NCBI RefSeq assembly: GCF_943734655.1
Contig: NC_071354.1
Span: forward strand, 58,259,544 to 58,323,543
Source of the DNA: Sabethes cyaneus
Taxonomy: Eukaryota > Arthropoda > Insecta > Diptera > Culicidae
DNA length: 64,000 nucleotides
Direction of reading: 5' to 3'
Below, one piece after another: positions 1 to 10,351 of this stretch (its first letter is position 1; every line of letters begins with the position of its first letter). The notes under the pieces are model-generated. The model ran no database searches, was not told the origin of the DNA, and was given only the letters and a program-made list of their open reading frames with translations. The translations under genes were made by a program, and so were the position numbers.

Positions 1-2
1 GG

Positions 3-203
3 AAGTCTACTTCTGGCCCGTCGGCGACGGTTGAGAAGGTTCACACTTTCCCTTCCCTTCAAGAAGGATCTGCTTCAGTCTCTGAGTCTAACGACGCTGC
101 TAAGGACGGCAAATCTCAAACAAAGCAGGCATCCTTCCCTGCGTGCAAGCGAACCTTCGTCACGCTAAGGGCGCTTCCATTGTTCTTGGTCGGAGGTTCG
201 TAA
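3..203 (+). other. Open frame entering from the left edge, 66 codons
   Basis: A frame open from the window edge runs 66 codons to a TAA at 201-203. It is Ser/Thr/Lys-rich and polar. I do not recognise a domain. It could be the end of a LINE ORF1 or of an unknown gene; the DNA just downstream resembles the untranslated part of a LINE repeated at the right end of the window, which favours a transposon origin. Confidence 0.25.
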
Positions 204-224
204 CCCAGCAGCTAACAGCTGCCT

Positions 225-400
225 TCATTCAAGAATCTTGGGTGGATGGTAAATGGTTGAATAATGCGCTCCCGAACCACCATGAGGTTCCACAGTCTCT
301 TATCTAGCAACTCCTATCTCTACCTCCTCGTGGTACCCTACGGGATACGTTCCTTAGTGGAAATCCGACAACCGGTGGAAACTAGGGTCGAATGCGAACA
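225..400 (+). repeat. Dispersed repeat, partner of 63505-63640
   Basis: This stretch resembles 63505-63640: both carry 'AAATGGTTG.ATAATGCG', then 'AGTCTCTTATCTAGCAACTC' and 'CTACCTCC.CGTGGTACC'. In the right-hand copy the sequence leads into a LINE endonuclease start, so I read it as LINE 5' untranslated sequence. From about 400 to 960 I see nothing else I can name. Confidence 0.5.
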
Positions 401-969
401 GAGAAGGGGGTACTCATGCGAAGGCTGAAGTGTAAACTCTCCGCCTGCAGGACGGTTCTTCTTGACTCCCAAGAACCAAAGCAGAGGGTCCAAAGCCCCT
501 AAAGGAGATGGTTGTAATAGCTGTTATCCATGGCTATTATGTAAAAACTTGAATGGATAAACCCCTAATCCAAGGTGTGACGCGACCCGTGCCGAGGGAT
601 GAATGGTGGAGGGGGTTCTATAAATTCTCTCGCCGCAACGGAGCCTGTGGAGTACCAGGGCGCTCTTCACAGTAATTTGCCCTTGCTGCATCAAGACTGA
701 TGCAGTGGACGATTTCTTACCGTGCATATTTTCTCTGCCGAAAAACAAAGAAACGAATGAGGTAGAGAGGAGAATAGGGGAGGAGCAGGACTTGAATGAT
801 GCGTCAGCAGAAGTTCAGTCCTGATCCTCGTCTATCCTCAACACGTCGACTCGTTGTGAGTCGACAAACGAAGATGTGGCTCCAACTCTCTACTTACGGG
901 TCGAGATTCGCTCTGCCTGATCTCTGACTGTGTGCTGGAGGGTGGGCGGAAACAAAGGAGAGCCGATTA

Positions 970-1175
970 GTTATGGCCAGTAGGATGGCTGAACGCTCAA
1001 AATATATAACGTCGAGTATGGGGGTTACTCAAAAGTTGCTGAGTCTCAATAAGAGAGATCTCAGCAAGCTTACCGGTCTTGCGACAGGACATTGTCCGAG
1101 TGAATATCATCTTCGGAATCTCGGTTTTGTACAAGATGATATTTAACCTCGGAACACTTGCTCTGCAATTGTGGA
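970..1175 (+). pseudogene. LINE 3' end, RNase H C-terminal fragment
   Basis: Broken translation contains 'LLSLNKRDLSKLTGLATGHC' followed by 'YHLRNLG', the signature after the RNase H domain in mosquito LINEs of the I/LOA/R1 group. Stops lie upstream of it. The 3' part continues degenerate to about 1375. It is a dead fragment; the same superfamily recurs on the minus strand at 56.2-59.8 kb. Confidence 0.6.
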
Positions 1176-1534
1176 GCACAAATAGTACGCAGACTGCAGT
1201 ATCTCAAAAAGAGGAGATTTGGTTGGCGTCGCCGATCAGGGTACTAGGTTCATAAACCTAGTCATCCCTGATTGGGACATGTCTCGCTCCAGCTACCAGC
1301 CTGTCAATTCCCCAATAAGTGATAGGTAAGCCTGAAGCGTATAGTACAATAATAAAACGGGACATACCACAGTAGTTCAAAATAATGGACGCAGTGGTAA
1401 GGGTACCCAACAGAAGAGGAAGGAAGAATCTTGGGATCATGACATCATCGTGCCATTCCTGATTGGCTGCGATACCAACATCTACCACGGCGCAGCACGA
1501 ATGTAACAACATTGAATACTTTACTGCTAACAAT

Positions 1535-1834
1535 TGTAGGGAATGTACCGAGTTAGATGAATCAACGTAAAAATAAATCTGATGAAACTGAATTATTTGC
1601 TTCAGTGTAACTGAAAGTCTCTCGCATGTGTTGCGAGAATTCATCGTACGAACGATGAGGGAAACAGAGAGAAATCAAGAAATCGTTCAATATGAGACTT
1701 ACACATACTGGGGCATGTTATATTATGCTCGAAGCAAAAAGTCAGTTTTTGGACAAACGTAGACTTTATCGGTTGTTGTTGCTCTGTCGTCCGAAAGGTT
1801 CGGTTAACAGTGACTTACACTGACGGATACTACA
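1535..1834 (+). repeat. Left LTR
   Basis: Begins TG (TGTAGGGAATGT) and ends CTACA. From 1537 to 1834 it matches 3821-4118 base for base by eye, with no length change. Near identity implies a recent insertion or gene conversion. Confidence 0.85.
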
Positions 1835-1835
1835 T

Positions 1836-1848
1836 TGGCGCAGAAGGA
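1836..1848 (+). other. Putative primer binding site
   Basis: TGGCGCAGAAGGA begins two bases after the left LTR; TGGCGC... is the usual start of tRNA-complementary primer sites of gypsy-type elements. The priming tRNA is not identified. Confidence 0.55.
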
Positions 1849-2010
1849 AAATGCTCCCAAAGAGTGAGTATAGTTTCTGGTTAAATTATTCAGTGAATAA
1901 TTGGTGGCGTCTGGCAAACGCCTGTTTGAAACGGAACGAAAGACGTTTGTGCGCGTCTGTTTGGTTTGTGTACGCATGCTTCGTGCGCCTCTGAGAAGGC
2001 AGAATAATTT

Positions 2011-2421
2011 ATTGAAATACGCTGGTATGCGTAGATTGAACGCCTCTGGGAGGGCTATTAAAAACGCTCGTGTGCGTTTGAATCGCTTGGTTGCGATATC
2101 TCCTCTGAGCGGGACTTATAGTAATTCGCTTGGGCGCGTCTTACTTTATTGAAATACGTTGGTATGCGTATATTGAACGCCTCTGGGGGGGCTATTAAAA
2201 ACGCTCGTGTGCGTTTGAATCGCTTGAGTGCGATATCTCCTCTGAGCGGGACTTATAGTAATTCGCTTGGGCGCGTCTTACTTTATTGAAATACGTTGGT
2301 ATGCGTATATTGAACGCCTCTGGGAGGGCTGTTGAAAATCGCTCGTGTGCGTTTGAATCGCTTGTGTGCGATAGCTCCATTGAGAGGAACTTTCTTGGTT
2401 GTGTGCGTCTTTTTGCCAATT
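2011..2421 (+). repeat. Tandem repeat, 137-bp unit, three copies
   Basis: 'ATTGAAATACG.TGGTATGCG' starts at 2011, 2148 and 2285, exactly 137 bp apart. The first two units are close to identical; the third diverges after about 90 bp. It occupies the 5' part of the LTR element interior. Confidence 0.85.
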
Positions 2422-2559
2422 TTTTTCTGAGTATCGAAATGAAAAGGACGAAATACAGTGTAATTTAGATATTGGTAACTAAAGCTTGATTTTCACAACA
2501 CATTGTGGCATGAGTTTGTAGCGAAAACGATGATATCGAAAATAGAAATGGAAATGGCG

Positions 2560-3480
2560 ATAAAGAAAATGAAAATTATAATGGAATGTTGAAAATGATT
2601 ATAATTATGAAAATGATGGAGATGATGAATATGGTAATGATGGTAATAACGAAAATTGTAATGGAAACGAAAATGTTGCAAATGATTATGGAATTGACGG
2701 AAATGATAATGACGAGAATAAAGTTGATAATGACGAATATAATGAAAGTGATGACGAATACGATGAAGGCGATGTCGAATATGATGATTGAAATGACGAA
2801 AATGATGATTATATTTACGAAGATGATGAAGGGGATGACGAATACGATAAAATGTGTTAACGAAAATGATGATAGAAATGACGAAAATGATGATGAAAAT
2901 AATGATGGTAGTGACGGAAATGATGATGATAATGACGAAAATGAAGATGGAAACGACAAAAACGGAAACGGTAAAGACCAGAATTTTAATGGTAACGAAG
3001 ATGATAATGACGAATTAAAGGTGATGAATACGATGAAGGTGGTGACGAGAATGATGAAATTAAAGATGGTGATGAAAAAATTATGATGGTAATGTCAAAA
3101 AACGATGTTGGTAGTGACGAAAATAACGATGGAATTGACAAAAATCAAAATAATGAGGAAAATGATGATGATAACGAAAATGAAAATGGTCATGATGAAA
3201 ATGCTGATGGAAATGACGAAAACGATGATGGAAACGATGAAAATAAAAATGGGAATAATGATGGAAACTACGGAAATTAAGATGGCAATGACAAAATCGA
3301 TGGTAATGATGAAAATTGTAATGGAAGCAAATTTATTACAATGACGAATATAACGAAGGTGATGACGAATACGATGAAGATGATGAAAATGACGAGAAAG
3401 ACGGAAATGACGAAAATGATGATAACTAATTATGAAAATGATAGGTATGACAAAAATGATAGTAATGACAAATATAATAA
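2560..3480 (+). repeat. GAT/GAA/AAT-rich low-complexity tract
   Basis: Imperfect runs of GAAAATGATGA-like units, strand-asymmetric (almost no C). Long open frames here translate as Asp/Asn/Glu-rich or Met/Lys-rich chains in different frames and are compositional artefacts. A second short block of the same type is at 3705-3790. Both lie inside the LTR element. Confidence 0.8.
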
Positions 3481-3800
3481 TGTTAAGGTGAAATTAGCAG
3501 TCATCGATTCTGCCAATTTCAAAAGCAGTTTTTTTGTTTGAAACACAAATTCTGTTCATGAAAATCTATTCGCTGTGTTCAGTTTGGCAAGAAGAATGCA
3601 GTATTTAGATTTTTACAATCAGAACTCCGCTTTTGGGTCCAAAAACTGCTTCCGAAATTGAGCTCTCTGACGAAAACGTAATGACTGCTAGTTTCCCGTT
3701 AATAACGAGAATAATGATGGTGATGACGTAAATTATAGCGATGATGACGAAAATGACAACGATGATGATAATGAAATTTTTTAAGATAATTTTTCAATGG

Positions 3801-3818
3801 AGTAGAAAAGAGGGTGAA
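3801..3818 (+). other. Polypurine tract-like sequence
   Basis: AGTAGAAAAGAGGGTGAA abuts the right LTR, where second-strand priming occurs in LTR retroelements. It is almost all purine. Confidence 0.5.
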
Positions 3819-4118
3819 TTTAGGGAATGTACCGAGTTAGATGAATCAACGTAAAAATAAATCTGATGAAACTGAATTATTTGCTTCAGTGTAACTGAAA
3901 GTCTCTCGCATGTGTTGCGAGAATTCATCGTACGAACGATGAGGGAAACAGAGAGAAATCAAGAAATCGTTCAATATGAGACTTACACATACTGGGGCAT
4001 GTTATATTATGCTCGAAGCAAAAAGTCAGTTTTTGGACAAACGTAGACTTTATCGGTTGTTGTTGCTCTGTCGTCCGAAAGGTTCGGTTAACAGTGACTT
4101 ACACTGACGGATACTACA
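3819..4118 (+). repeat. Right LTR
   Basis: Matches the left LTR except at its second base (TT instead of TG). Followed directly by the ACAAT target copy at 4119-4123. Confidence 0.85.
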
Positions 4119-4265
4119 ACAATGTCAATGTATGCAATGTAAGGAGCGTCCGCAATTTTGTTAATGCTATCAGAGATGAGGTCCTAGACCTCACTCTGTT
4201 TAGCACTTCCATAGCTGGGAAAATTAAAATTGGAATGTCTCTAATTAACTTAATTTATCAGACTA

Positions 4266-4458
4266 CACTCAAGTACTTTTTTTTACACGGTTTGTTTTTA
4301 CGATTATTAAGAACAGGGCAACTTAGGGACCATTCATTTATATCTCAATACATTTGGGAGAGGCCCGACATTCGTCACGTAGTTTGAAAATGGTCCCTCA
4401 ATTGTACCGTTCTTGAGTAATCGAAAAAAAACAAACCGTGTAATAAAAGACTTGAGTG
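4266..4458. mobile_element. MITE, 193 bp, TA target
   Basis: Ends are CACTCAAGTAC... and ...ACTTGAGTG, and the inner arms pair again (TACACGGTTTGTTTTTACGA with its complement near 4430). TA dinucleotides flank it at 4264-4265 and 4459-4460. It sits in the decayed LINE. The ends resemble those of the MITE at 49939-50167. Confidence 0.7.
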
Positions 4459-4557
4459 TATTGGCATATTACTTTTTGATATCGAGGCAAACTATCTTAG
4501 GAGAGCTACGCAGAAACCCAAAGAAATTAAATGGTATTCTTTCAGGGAACGTTTGGG

Positions 4558-4841
4558 CACAGACAAACAGACATAACTCTTGGAAGAAAAATCAACAAAA
4601 ATTATCGTACCTCACATTTAGCCTGAACACTAGCACCATCTATGATCGACATTCCCAAATATCAAATAGCAACATGGGTATCCCTCGAAGTAGCAAGTAT
4701 TTTTTATGGGGGATTCCCCTTCTTTCGTCAAAAAGCGCCACTTTGACCAAAACGGAGACATTCCCAACTAAGCACAAATTTGAAATGACGGTTTTATCGG
4801 TACGAAGAATGGAAAATGAGTGTTATGTCTGTTTGTCTGTG
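4558..4841. mobile_element. MITE, 284 bp, 7-bp target duplication
   Basis: Terminal inverted repeats of about 20 bp (CACAGACAAACAGACATAAC and its complement) are flanked by GTTTGGG at 4551-4557 and 4842-4848. The host LINE frame reads 'FRERLG' up to the target and continues after it. No coding capacity. A 7-bp duplication does not identify the superfamily. Confidence 0.75.
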
Positions 4842-5342
4842 GTTTGGGTAATTATCGGAACTTCTACCTAACCGGTTGTTGCTGCTAATAATCAACAAAG
4901 CAGGATCATAGATACTTTTACCGCGAACTGTTCGCTAATTACACGGACAGTTTACCGTGGCGTGCCTTGGTGCAATGAAACGTTCAGCAGCCTTCGTCAA
5001 GAAGCTAAATATTAACAGATCTAAGATCACGTTCAATTAGGAGGCCTACAGGGTATCTCTCACCAATTACAACGCAGAGCATTGCAAGGCCTAAAGCAAG
5101 TCTAGAGTCAAGTTTTGCGAGTGCTTCCAGACTCTGCTTGAGGTTGTGCGACTCCAAAAAACGTTGGCCAAAAACCATAATAATGAAAACAAAACATAGT
5201 ATTTTTGGGGGCGAGCCAACCAACGGTTGAAAGCCTCACCGAATAGTAAATAAATAAATAAACAGAACATGGTAGTCTCAATCTTACTTCCGGTTCGACA
5301 GTGACCACAGGACGCGACGTCGACGGGCAGGAGCAAGATGTA

Positions 5343-5388
5343 GTGTGCAGGTAGAACCGAGTCAAACGACTCGGTTCTACCTGCACAC
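5343..5388. repeat. Perfect 21-bp hairpin
   Basis: GTGTGCAGGTAGAACCGAGTC at 5343-5363 pairs perfectly with 5368-5388 around the loop AAAC. It lies in the decayed LINE between recognisable segments, so it is more likely a local inverted duplication than a terminator or RNA gene. Confidence 0.75.
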
Positions 5389-6298
5389 CGACTACTTACG
5401 TAGGCTTTAATCAACTGGACGCTCAACTCTTTTGAATCAATGAAGTCTCCAGATCCGGACAGCATCCAACCCATCTTCTTACAAAAAGCGAGCGATGTTA
5501 TAATAACTAAGCTCATTAACCTCTTACGTGCCAGCTATACGTTGGGAAGTAAGCCGGCGAGCTGTCGGAAAGTCAAGGTGCTGTTCATACCCAAGGTAGG
5601 AAAAAAAAAGATAAAACGATGTATAAAATCTTCAAATAAATTAGTCTGGCATCAACGCATTTCAAGTTGCTGTAAAGATTCGCCGATTCTTAAGGAACTC
5701 CTCTTTGAATGGTAATCAACATGCTCACCAAAACAGTTACCCACAACCGAGTAAATTGGAGAAACTTTGTCCATCAGGCTTTGTTTTAGAACGGCAAGCC
5801 AACTGAGTAAGTAAGGGACAGTGGGGTAAGTCTACGGATGCCATACTTCATTGCTTAATGACGCGGACTGAACTGTCCCCCCCCCTCGTTACCAAAAGAC
5901 GGCACTTGGTGATTTTCTTGAGACGTGATCTTTTGACCGAAACTGGCTTCGGACCAATATGTTAATTACTGAGATTACTGGAAGAGATGAACCGACTGAC
6001 GATAAGTGTTGAACCAAAGACCTCCATCCCTCCCAACATCTCCCAGCTGGAACCGATAGAAAAATTGGGGCGAATCTCAAACGGAGGATTAACTCCAATA
6101 ATTTCGTGGTCAAAACAAAGCAGCTCCTGATCGCCAAGGCCACGAAAGAGCTTTGATTGACCAAACAAAGCTCCTCAAAAGAGTGGCATCAATGATCAAG
6201 ACTGTAATGTTCTCTTGGAGAAGGTATGTACAAACAGTATTTTTGTATCTACATTCCAATTACTTAGCCCCTTCTTTGATCCAGACTGTGTTACTTAC

Positions 6299-6469
6299 CA
6301 GCTATGAGGTTACCATCAAGTGCAGCCTGTCCGCTAGGAAACACCGTTTTCACGTAAATACCCATATTTCCTTTGGGAGAATCCCTTCCGCCGACGATGC
6401 TGAAACCAAGTGACTTCATACCAGAACCTTTATAGTAAGTAACCGTCAGGTAAGAGCATTTGTGAATTC
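6299..6469 (-). CDS. PDZ scaffold gene, internal exon: start of a second PDZ domain
   Basis: The third exon seen, read from 6469 down to 6299. The acceptor is CAG before 6469 and the donor GTAAGT begins at 6298, phase 1 at both ends. It encodes the first part of a PDZ domain: 'YLTVTYYKG', the carboxylate-binding loop 'KSLGFSIVGG', then 'GIYVKTVFPSGQAALDG'. The domain is cut at the ligand-independent half, so the next exon must supply 'DEI...VNG' and the last helix. I find no such exon between 6298 and 1; the region below is LINE debris, so it is probably beyond the left edge. Known PDZ domains bind C-terminal peptides and build junctional or synaptic scaffolds. The exact orthologue is unresolved; a big bang-like multi-PDZ protein is one candidate. 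Confidence 0.85.
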
Positions 6470-6528
6470 CTGCTCGAAAAAAGTAAATTAGAACAGTACG
6501 AAAAACCAAAATCTGTTTGCGACAGTAC

Positions 6529-7634
6529 CCTCAATATAAGACGACCCTTCGTCGTTAATCAGAATCCTCACACCGGATTCGGACTTCGTTCCATCCAACT
6601 CGTCTCGACCATTAATGTTATGCTCCGTTCTAGACCGCTGAAGCGTGCCTTCGTCGTTTGTGTGTGCACTCGAGCAATCGGTGGCGTCGTGTCCCGTATC
6701 CGAACTAATTACCATGCTTGTGTCATTGCAAGATTTCAGTCGGATCCTCTGCACAGTCTTTGGAATGTCCTCCGCCTTCTTAATTTTGATCGACCGGTAG
6801 TCAAGGTTCGCCTGTCGATTACTTTTACTAATGCTACCGAAGGGCACATTCCGCCGGATGGTGTCAGAAATTACCTCAATCATCGTGACTGGACGGGCCG
6901 GACCAGCATGAACGTTATCTTGATCATTGTCGTTATTTTCAGCCAAATGGGCAATGGACGAATGACGACTGAGGTTACCTTGGGAAACTGGACGATAAAG
7001 CGTGTGAAGTCCTGCTTCACTTGGCTGACCACCATCTGGAGCCCCACGCGTAACGATCGTGATATCTTCATCACTATCTTTGATCACTCGTTTCGCGCCA
7101 AGGATTTGTGAGTAGCCATTTCGAGCCAGCGCTTCACTACGCTGTCTACTCAACATTTGCCACTTCTCATCGTCACAGATGGTATTGGAAATCGAGATCC
7201 GATTTGCATACACCGGAACGTAATCCGTCGGTGCACTGATTGGCGTCAATGGGAAAGTTGCTTTCGATGACGGCTGCTGCTTGATGCGTCCGCTCGCGTT
7301 TGGCGTTGAACAATTGATCAGTGTCATGCATCCCGGCACTAGGCTAGGCTGCTGCTTCGGGTTATTGCCATTGGTTGTGATGGATCCGTCCGCTCCGGTA
7401 TTACTACTATTGACCTCCAGCTCGCTGATATGCTTGCTTGCGCTGGCGTCAATCTTGATTTTCCGGTGCAGGTCGGTGTTGAACGTAGTTAGCTCGTCAT
7501 GCGCAATGACAAGGTCTACAATATTGTTAACGAATGTCGATAGTATGCGTTGTACCGTACTGGGAGATTGCAGACCACGTAAATGGTGCCCGTTTACGTT
7601 GACAATCTCATCGCCAATCCGCAGGCGCCCGTCT
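6529..7634 (-). CDS. PDZ scaffold gene, internal exon: end of PDZ domain and linker
   Basis: Second exon, 7634 down to 6529 (1,106 bp). Acceptor TTTTTCAACAG ends at 7635; donor GTACTG starts at 6528. It joins the preceding exon in phase 2 across a 67-bp intron and the next in phase 1 across a 59-bp intron. It completes the first PDZ domain with 'DGRLRIGDEIVNVNG', 'LRGLQSPSTVQRIL' and 'VDLVIAHDEL'. About 280 residues of polar, Ser/Thr/Asn-rich linker follow with no recognised domain, typical of disordered spacers in multi-PDZ scaffolds. No internal stop. Confidence 0.88.
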
Positions 7635-7701
7635 CTGTTGAAAAAAAAAATTACCATCAATTATGTACTGATAACACTTTTTACTGGACAAAAATATTCA
7701 C

Positions 7702-9064
7702 CTGTAGGCAATTCCTTCCGGGTCGATCTCCGTCACCAGGTATCTCGTTTCGCAGTCTCCTTCGTCCATGCCAACAGTCTGCGGTGTTAGTTCGATACCA
7801 ATCACTTCGTCAGGTCGCTGTTTTTCCAGCTTTATTTGCCGAAATCGTCGTCGTATCGCACTGCAATCCATATTCTGTACGGAGGTGATCGAGCTCGTGG
7901 AGGACAGCCGCCGTCGACTTCCAAACATGTACGATTGATCTTTGTTGCGAATGGCATCGGCATATGAATCCACGCTTGCCGAGCCATGCTGCAGTGTCAG
8001 GCTGTTCGCTGCCGAGTTGGATCCGTTTTCGTCTATCTTATCCTCGGCATGCCGGCCATCACTATCGTAACCGGACTCATTGCTGCTGAGACAACTGCTC
8101 AATCTTTGGTAGTTACCGACGTAGCTTTGCTCGTCGTTTAATGTTTTCATCGTGGTGTTGCTAGACACAGCATCCAGATCGCAAACTATCAATGACTTGG
8201 AATCATGTCCCGAAAGAAACGTTTCTCCATGATCGGAAATGTTCAACTGCGAATCTGTTATAGAGATGTTGTCCAACTCGGACCGTAGACTGATGACCGA
8301 ACCGCGGTTTCCGGATCGTAGTAAATTTTCTCGTATTCGATTGTAGTTTATTACGGAGCCACCATTTTCCTCGGGCAAGACGGACAACTTGGATCGGAGA
8401 AAGGCGTACGGAAAGTGATTTTTCTTAGATAACTGATCCTGTGTAGCGGCTACTCTTGCGATGTCGTCGCAGCTGGATGATTTGGCTGACGGTGATTGTT
8501 TCGAATTTGCGTGGTTGATGGGTGATAGGTTGAGATTTGTACTGCTAGCTGCATTCTTGTGATTGCTGTTGACCAGATTTATACCTTCGGTTGGATCGTC
8601 ACACTTGATGTAGGAAGAAGAGTTCAGCTGGCTCGTGGAGCTGCTTCGGTAGAGCACAGAGTGGTTGTCTACTTTATTTTTTGCCGGATAACCAGTACGT
8701 TGAGGTGATGGAGTTTGTTGATTCGATTGCTGCTGTGGCGGTTCTTGCTTCTGCGTTTGTTGCTGTAGCTGTTTCTGAACTTGACTCGATCGATGATTCA
8801 GCATTCCGGTGGATCCCATTCGATAGAAAAAGTTTTTGAACGTTCCGGACGAACGCTCGTTATTTAGCTTCACCAAAGGATCATTGTTCGGTTGGTAGGC
8901 TTTCAGCGGTATCGTTTTACCCTTTTTGATCGTGTCGGTGTTAAAAATGGACACACAGCTTGGCGTATGTGTCGGAGAAGGCGCTGCTGCCGAAAGTTTA
9001 TGGGCGTCACTACCGCGTCGCAGTAGATCGAACTTCTTGCCCATTTTTCGTCCCCATGTAAACA
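7702..9064 (-). CDS. PDZ scaffold gene, internal exon: disordered N-part and start of PDZ domain
   Basis: First exon seen, 9064 down to 7702 (1,363 bp). Acceptor CTTTCAG ends at 9065; the reading frame is already open upstream of 'MGKKFDLLRRG', giving 'FTWGRKMGKKFDLLRRG'. The methionine is therefore probably internal, and a 5' exon is missing. The product is polar with a Gln-rich run ('QKQLQQQTQKQEPPQQQ', about residues 95-125) and Ser-rich stretches. It ends in the first strands of a PDZ domain ('IKLEKQRPDEVIGIELTP', 'YLVTEIDPEGIAY'). The donor GTGAAT begins at 7701. This exon and the next two form one reading frame. Alternative start usage at this Met cannot be excluded. Confidence 0.85.
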
Positions 9065-9176
9065 CTGAAAGGGAAGAAGAAATATTGCACAAATTAGTGT
9101 TACTCACTATGGTTTTAGGTTAAACTTACGAATAATTCGTTATCTAATTCGCGTTAAGTGACTGATAATTATTGTG

Positions 9177-9230
9177 TAAATAAATAAATATATAAATAAT
9201 TGAATAAATAAATAAATATATAAATAAATC
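9177..9230. repeat. AAATA-type microsatellite
   Basis: Runs of AAATAAATA/ATATAAATA with few interruptions, just upstream (in gene sense) of the first PDZ exon. Confidence 0.8.
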
Positions 9231-9394
9231 TAACTATTGCAATTTGTGGCCCGAGCAGAACGTTCCCCTCAATAGTATGGAAGATTTGTGCCTTTCTAGA
9301 TTACAAATTTCGTAGTCGTATAAATGTTTGGAGTGCAAAAAGTGAAGCGAAAAAGTAAAACGAATTTGGAAGTGGTTATTGGAAGCAACGGGGC

Positions 9395-9520
9395 CTTTCC
9401 CCGAAAACCCGCGCTGAGAATCGCGGCTAACACGCTGACAGACGAACAACGTCACGTGTAGTACCTTGCAAGTCGTAAGGGCCTGCATAGTGTCGTCGTC
9501 TTGCCAGTAAAAACAAGTTA
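9395..9520 (-). repeat. Dispersed module shared with 41590-41720
   Basis: The reverse complement of this stretch and 41590-41720 share GACGACGACACTATGCA, CTGTCAGCGT.TTAGCCGCG and TTCTCA.CG.GGTTTTCGGGG-like blocks over about 130 bp. It looks like a piece of one repeat family, perhaps LINE 5' untranslated sequence. Confidence 0.6.
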
Positions 9521-9594
9521 GATTTAAACTTCTCGGTCGGTGGTTATCTACAGTAGATGGAGGAAGAGGCAATTTGTGTCTAAAATATCAGATT

Positions 9595-10345
9595 AGTCTA
9601 TTACTTTACCAACCGAGATCCGAGATGGCTTTTGCCGTATCAAAAATTCATCTCCATTGTACGTGGTCCTGGGCTACTCGTTGCCAATTTCTGGTGCCGG
9701 TGAGGTTATTGAAAAGAAAGGATTTCTCAGCACAGTCGTCCGGCATCCTTGCGACGTGGCCTTCCCATTGTAGTCTCCCAACTTTCGCCAGGTGTACGAT
9801 GGGAACCTCTCCAAGTAGTGCCTGCAAGCTGCAACTCGTGGTTCGTACGCCTACGCCACTCTATGCTATCCGTTTGTACTCCGCGAAAAATAGTCCGCAA
9901 TACCTTTCGTTCCAATACGGCAAGTACCCGTATGTCTTCCATAAGCAAAGTTGTTGTCTCAAGTCCACAGAGGGCTACCGGTCTGATTAGCGTTTTATAC
10001 ATCGTCAGCCTTGTGCGGTGTTAATTGAAACGTCTTGCGGAGGGAAAAGTAGGCTCGATTTCTAGCTTGAATGCGTCGTTGAACCTCTCTACTCGTATTA
10101 TTTTTGGCGGTGACCAGAGATCCCAAAAATACAAATTCATCAACCACTTCCAGTTCATCGCCGTCAATAGTCACTGTTCGTGCGAGGTAAACGTTATATT
10201 TTCTGGAGCCTCTTCCTACCATATATTTGGATTTCGACGCATTGATTTGTAACCCTAGCCTCCGCCATCCCAAGGTTTCTAGTAATGATATCGAGGTTAT
10301 TTGCGAAGGCTACGAGTTGGATACTCTTGCTGCAGATCGTTCACA
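9595..10345 (-). pseudogene. RTE-like LINE fragment, RT end and 3' region
   Basis: The minus strand reads 'QLVAFANNLDIITRNLG', then 'INASKSKYMVGRGS', 'DGDELEVVDEFVFLGSLVT', 'YKTLIRPVALCG' and 'VLERKVLRTIF'. This is the order found after the RT catalytic motif in the abundant RTE-type mosquito LINEs. The catalytic FADD is changed to FANN and frameshifts are present, so it is dead. It abuts, head to head, a plus-strand RT fragment starting near 10352. Confidence 0.75.
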
Positions 10346-10351
10346 CACTGG

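Larger units (their letters stand above)
1535..4118 (+). mobile_element. Non-autonomous LTR retroelement, 2,584 bp
   Basis: Two direct 300-bp LTRs (1535-1834 and 3819-4118) bound a 1,984-bp interior. The element is flanked by a perfect 5-bp target duplication, ACAAT, at 1530-1534 and 4119-4123. A primer-binding-like TGGCGCAGAAGGA starts 2 bp after the left LTR, and a purine tract at 3801-3818 precedes the right one. No gag, protease, RT or integrase is visible: the interior is a 137-bp tandem repeat and a long GAT/GAA-rich tract. It therefore fits a TRIM/LARD-type element mobilised in trans. Orientation is inferred from the primer site and purine tract. Confidence 0.85.
1376..5800 (+). mobile_element. 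Decayed LINE (endonuclease-RT), split by three insertions
   Basis: Pieces of one LINE read through in order. An endonuclease segment 'FLIGCDTNIYHG' lies before 1530, and 'RDEVLDLTLFSTSIAGKI' follows at 4165-4225. Then come 'RNPKEIKWYSFRERLG' near 4520, 'LTNYNAE' near 5060, and the N-terminal RT segment with 'KSPDPDS' and 'KVKVLFIPKVGKKK' at 5440-5610. 'NGNQHAHQNS' follows near 5710. Stops and frameshifts are frequent, so it is non-functional. Insertions at 1535-4118, 4266-4458 and 4558-4841 interrupt it, and deleting each with one target copy brings the flanking LINE reading back together. Superfamily is probably jockey/R1-like, not proven. Confidence 0.75.

Noticed and set aside
2586..3541. 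Asp/Asn/Glu-rich and Met/Lys-rich open frames
   Set aside because: They come from GAT/GAA/AAT low complexity, occur in several frames at once and have no conserved start or domain.
1537..4118. CRISPR or prokaryotic repeat-spacer structure
   Set aside because: Only two long direct repeats with a target duplication; introns, LINEs and mariner elements show a eukaryotic genome.
5962..6168. Missing PDZ exon on the minus strand
   Set aside because: The frame has 'EIIGVN', faintly like a PDZ strand, but no acceptor in the required phase and no downstream PDZ helix; coincidence is more likely.
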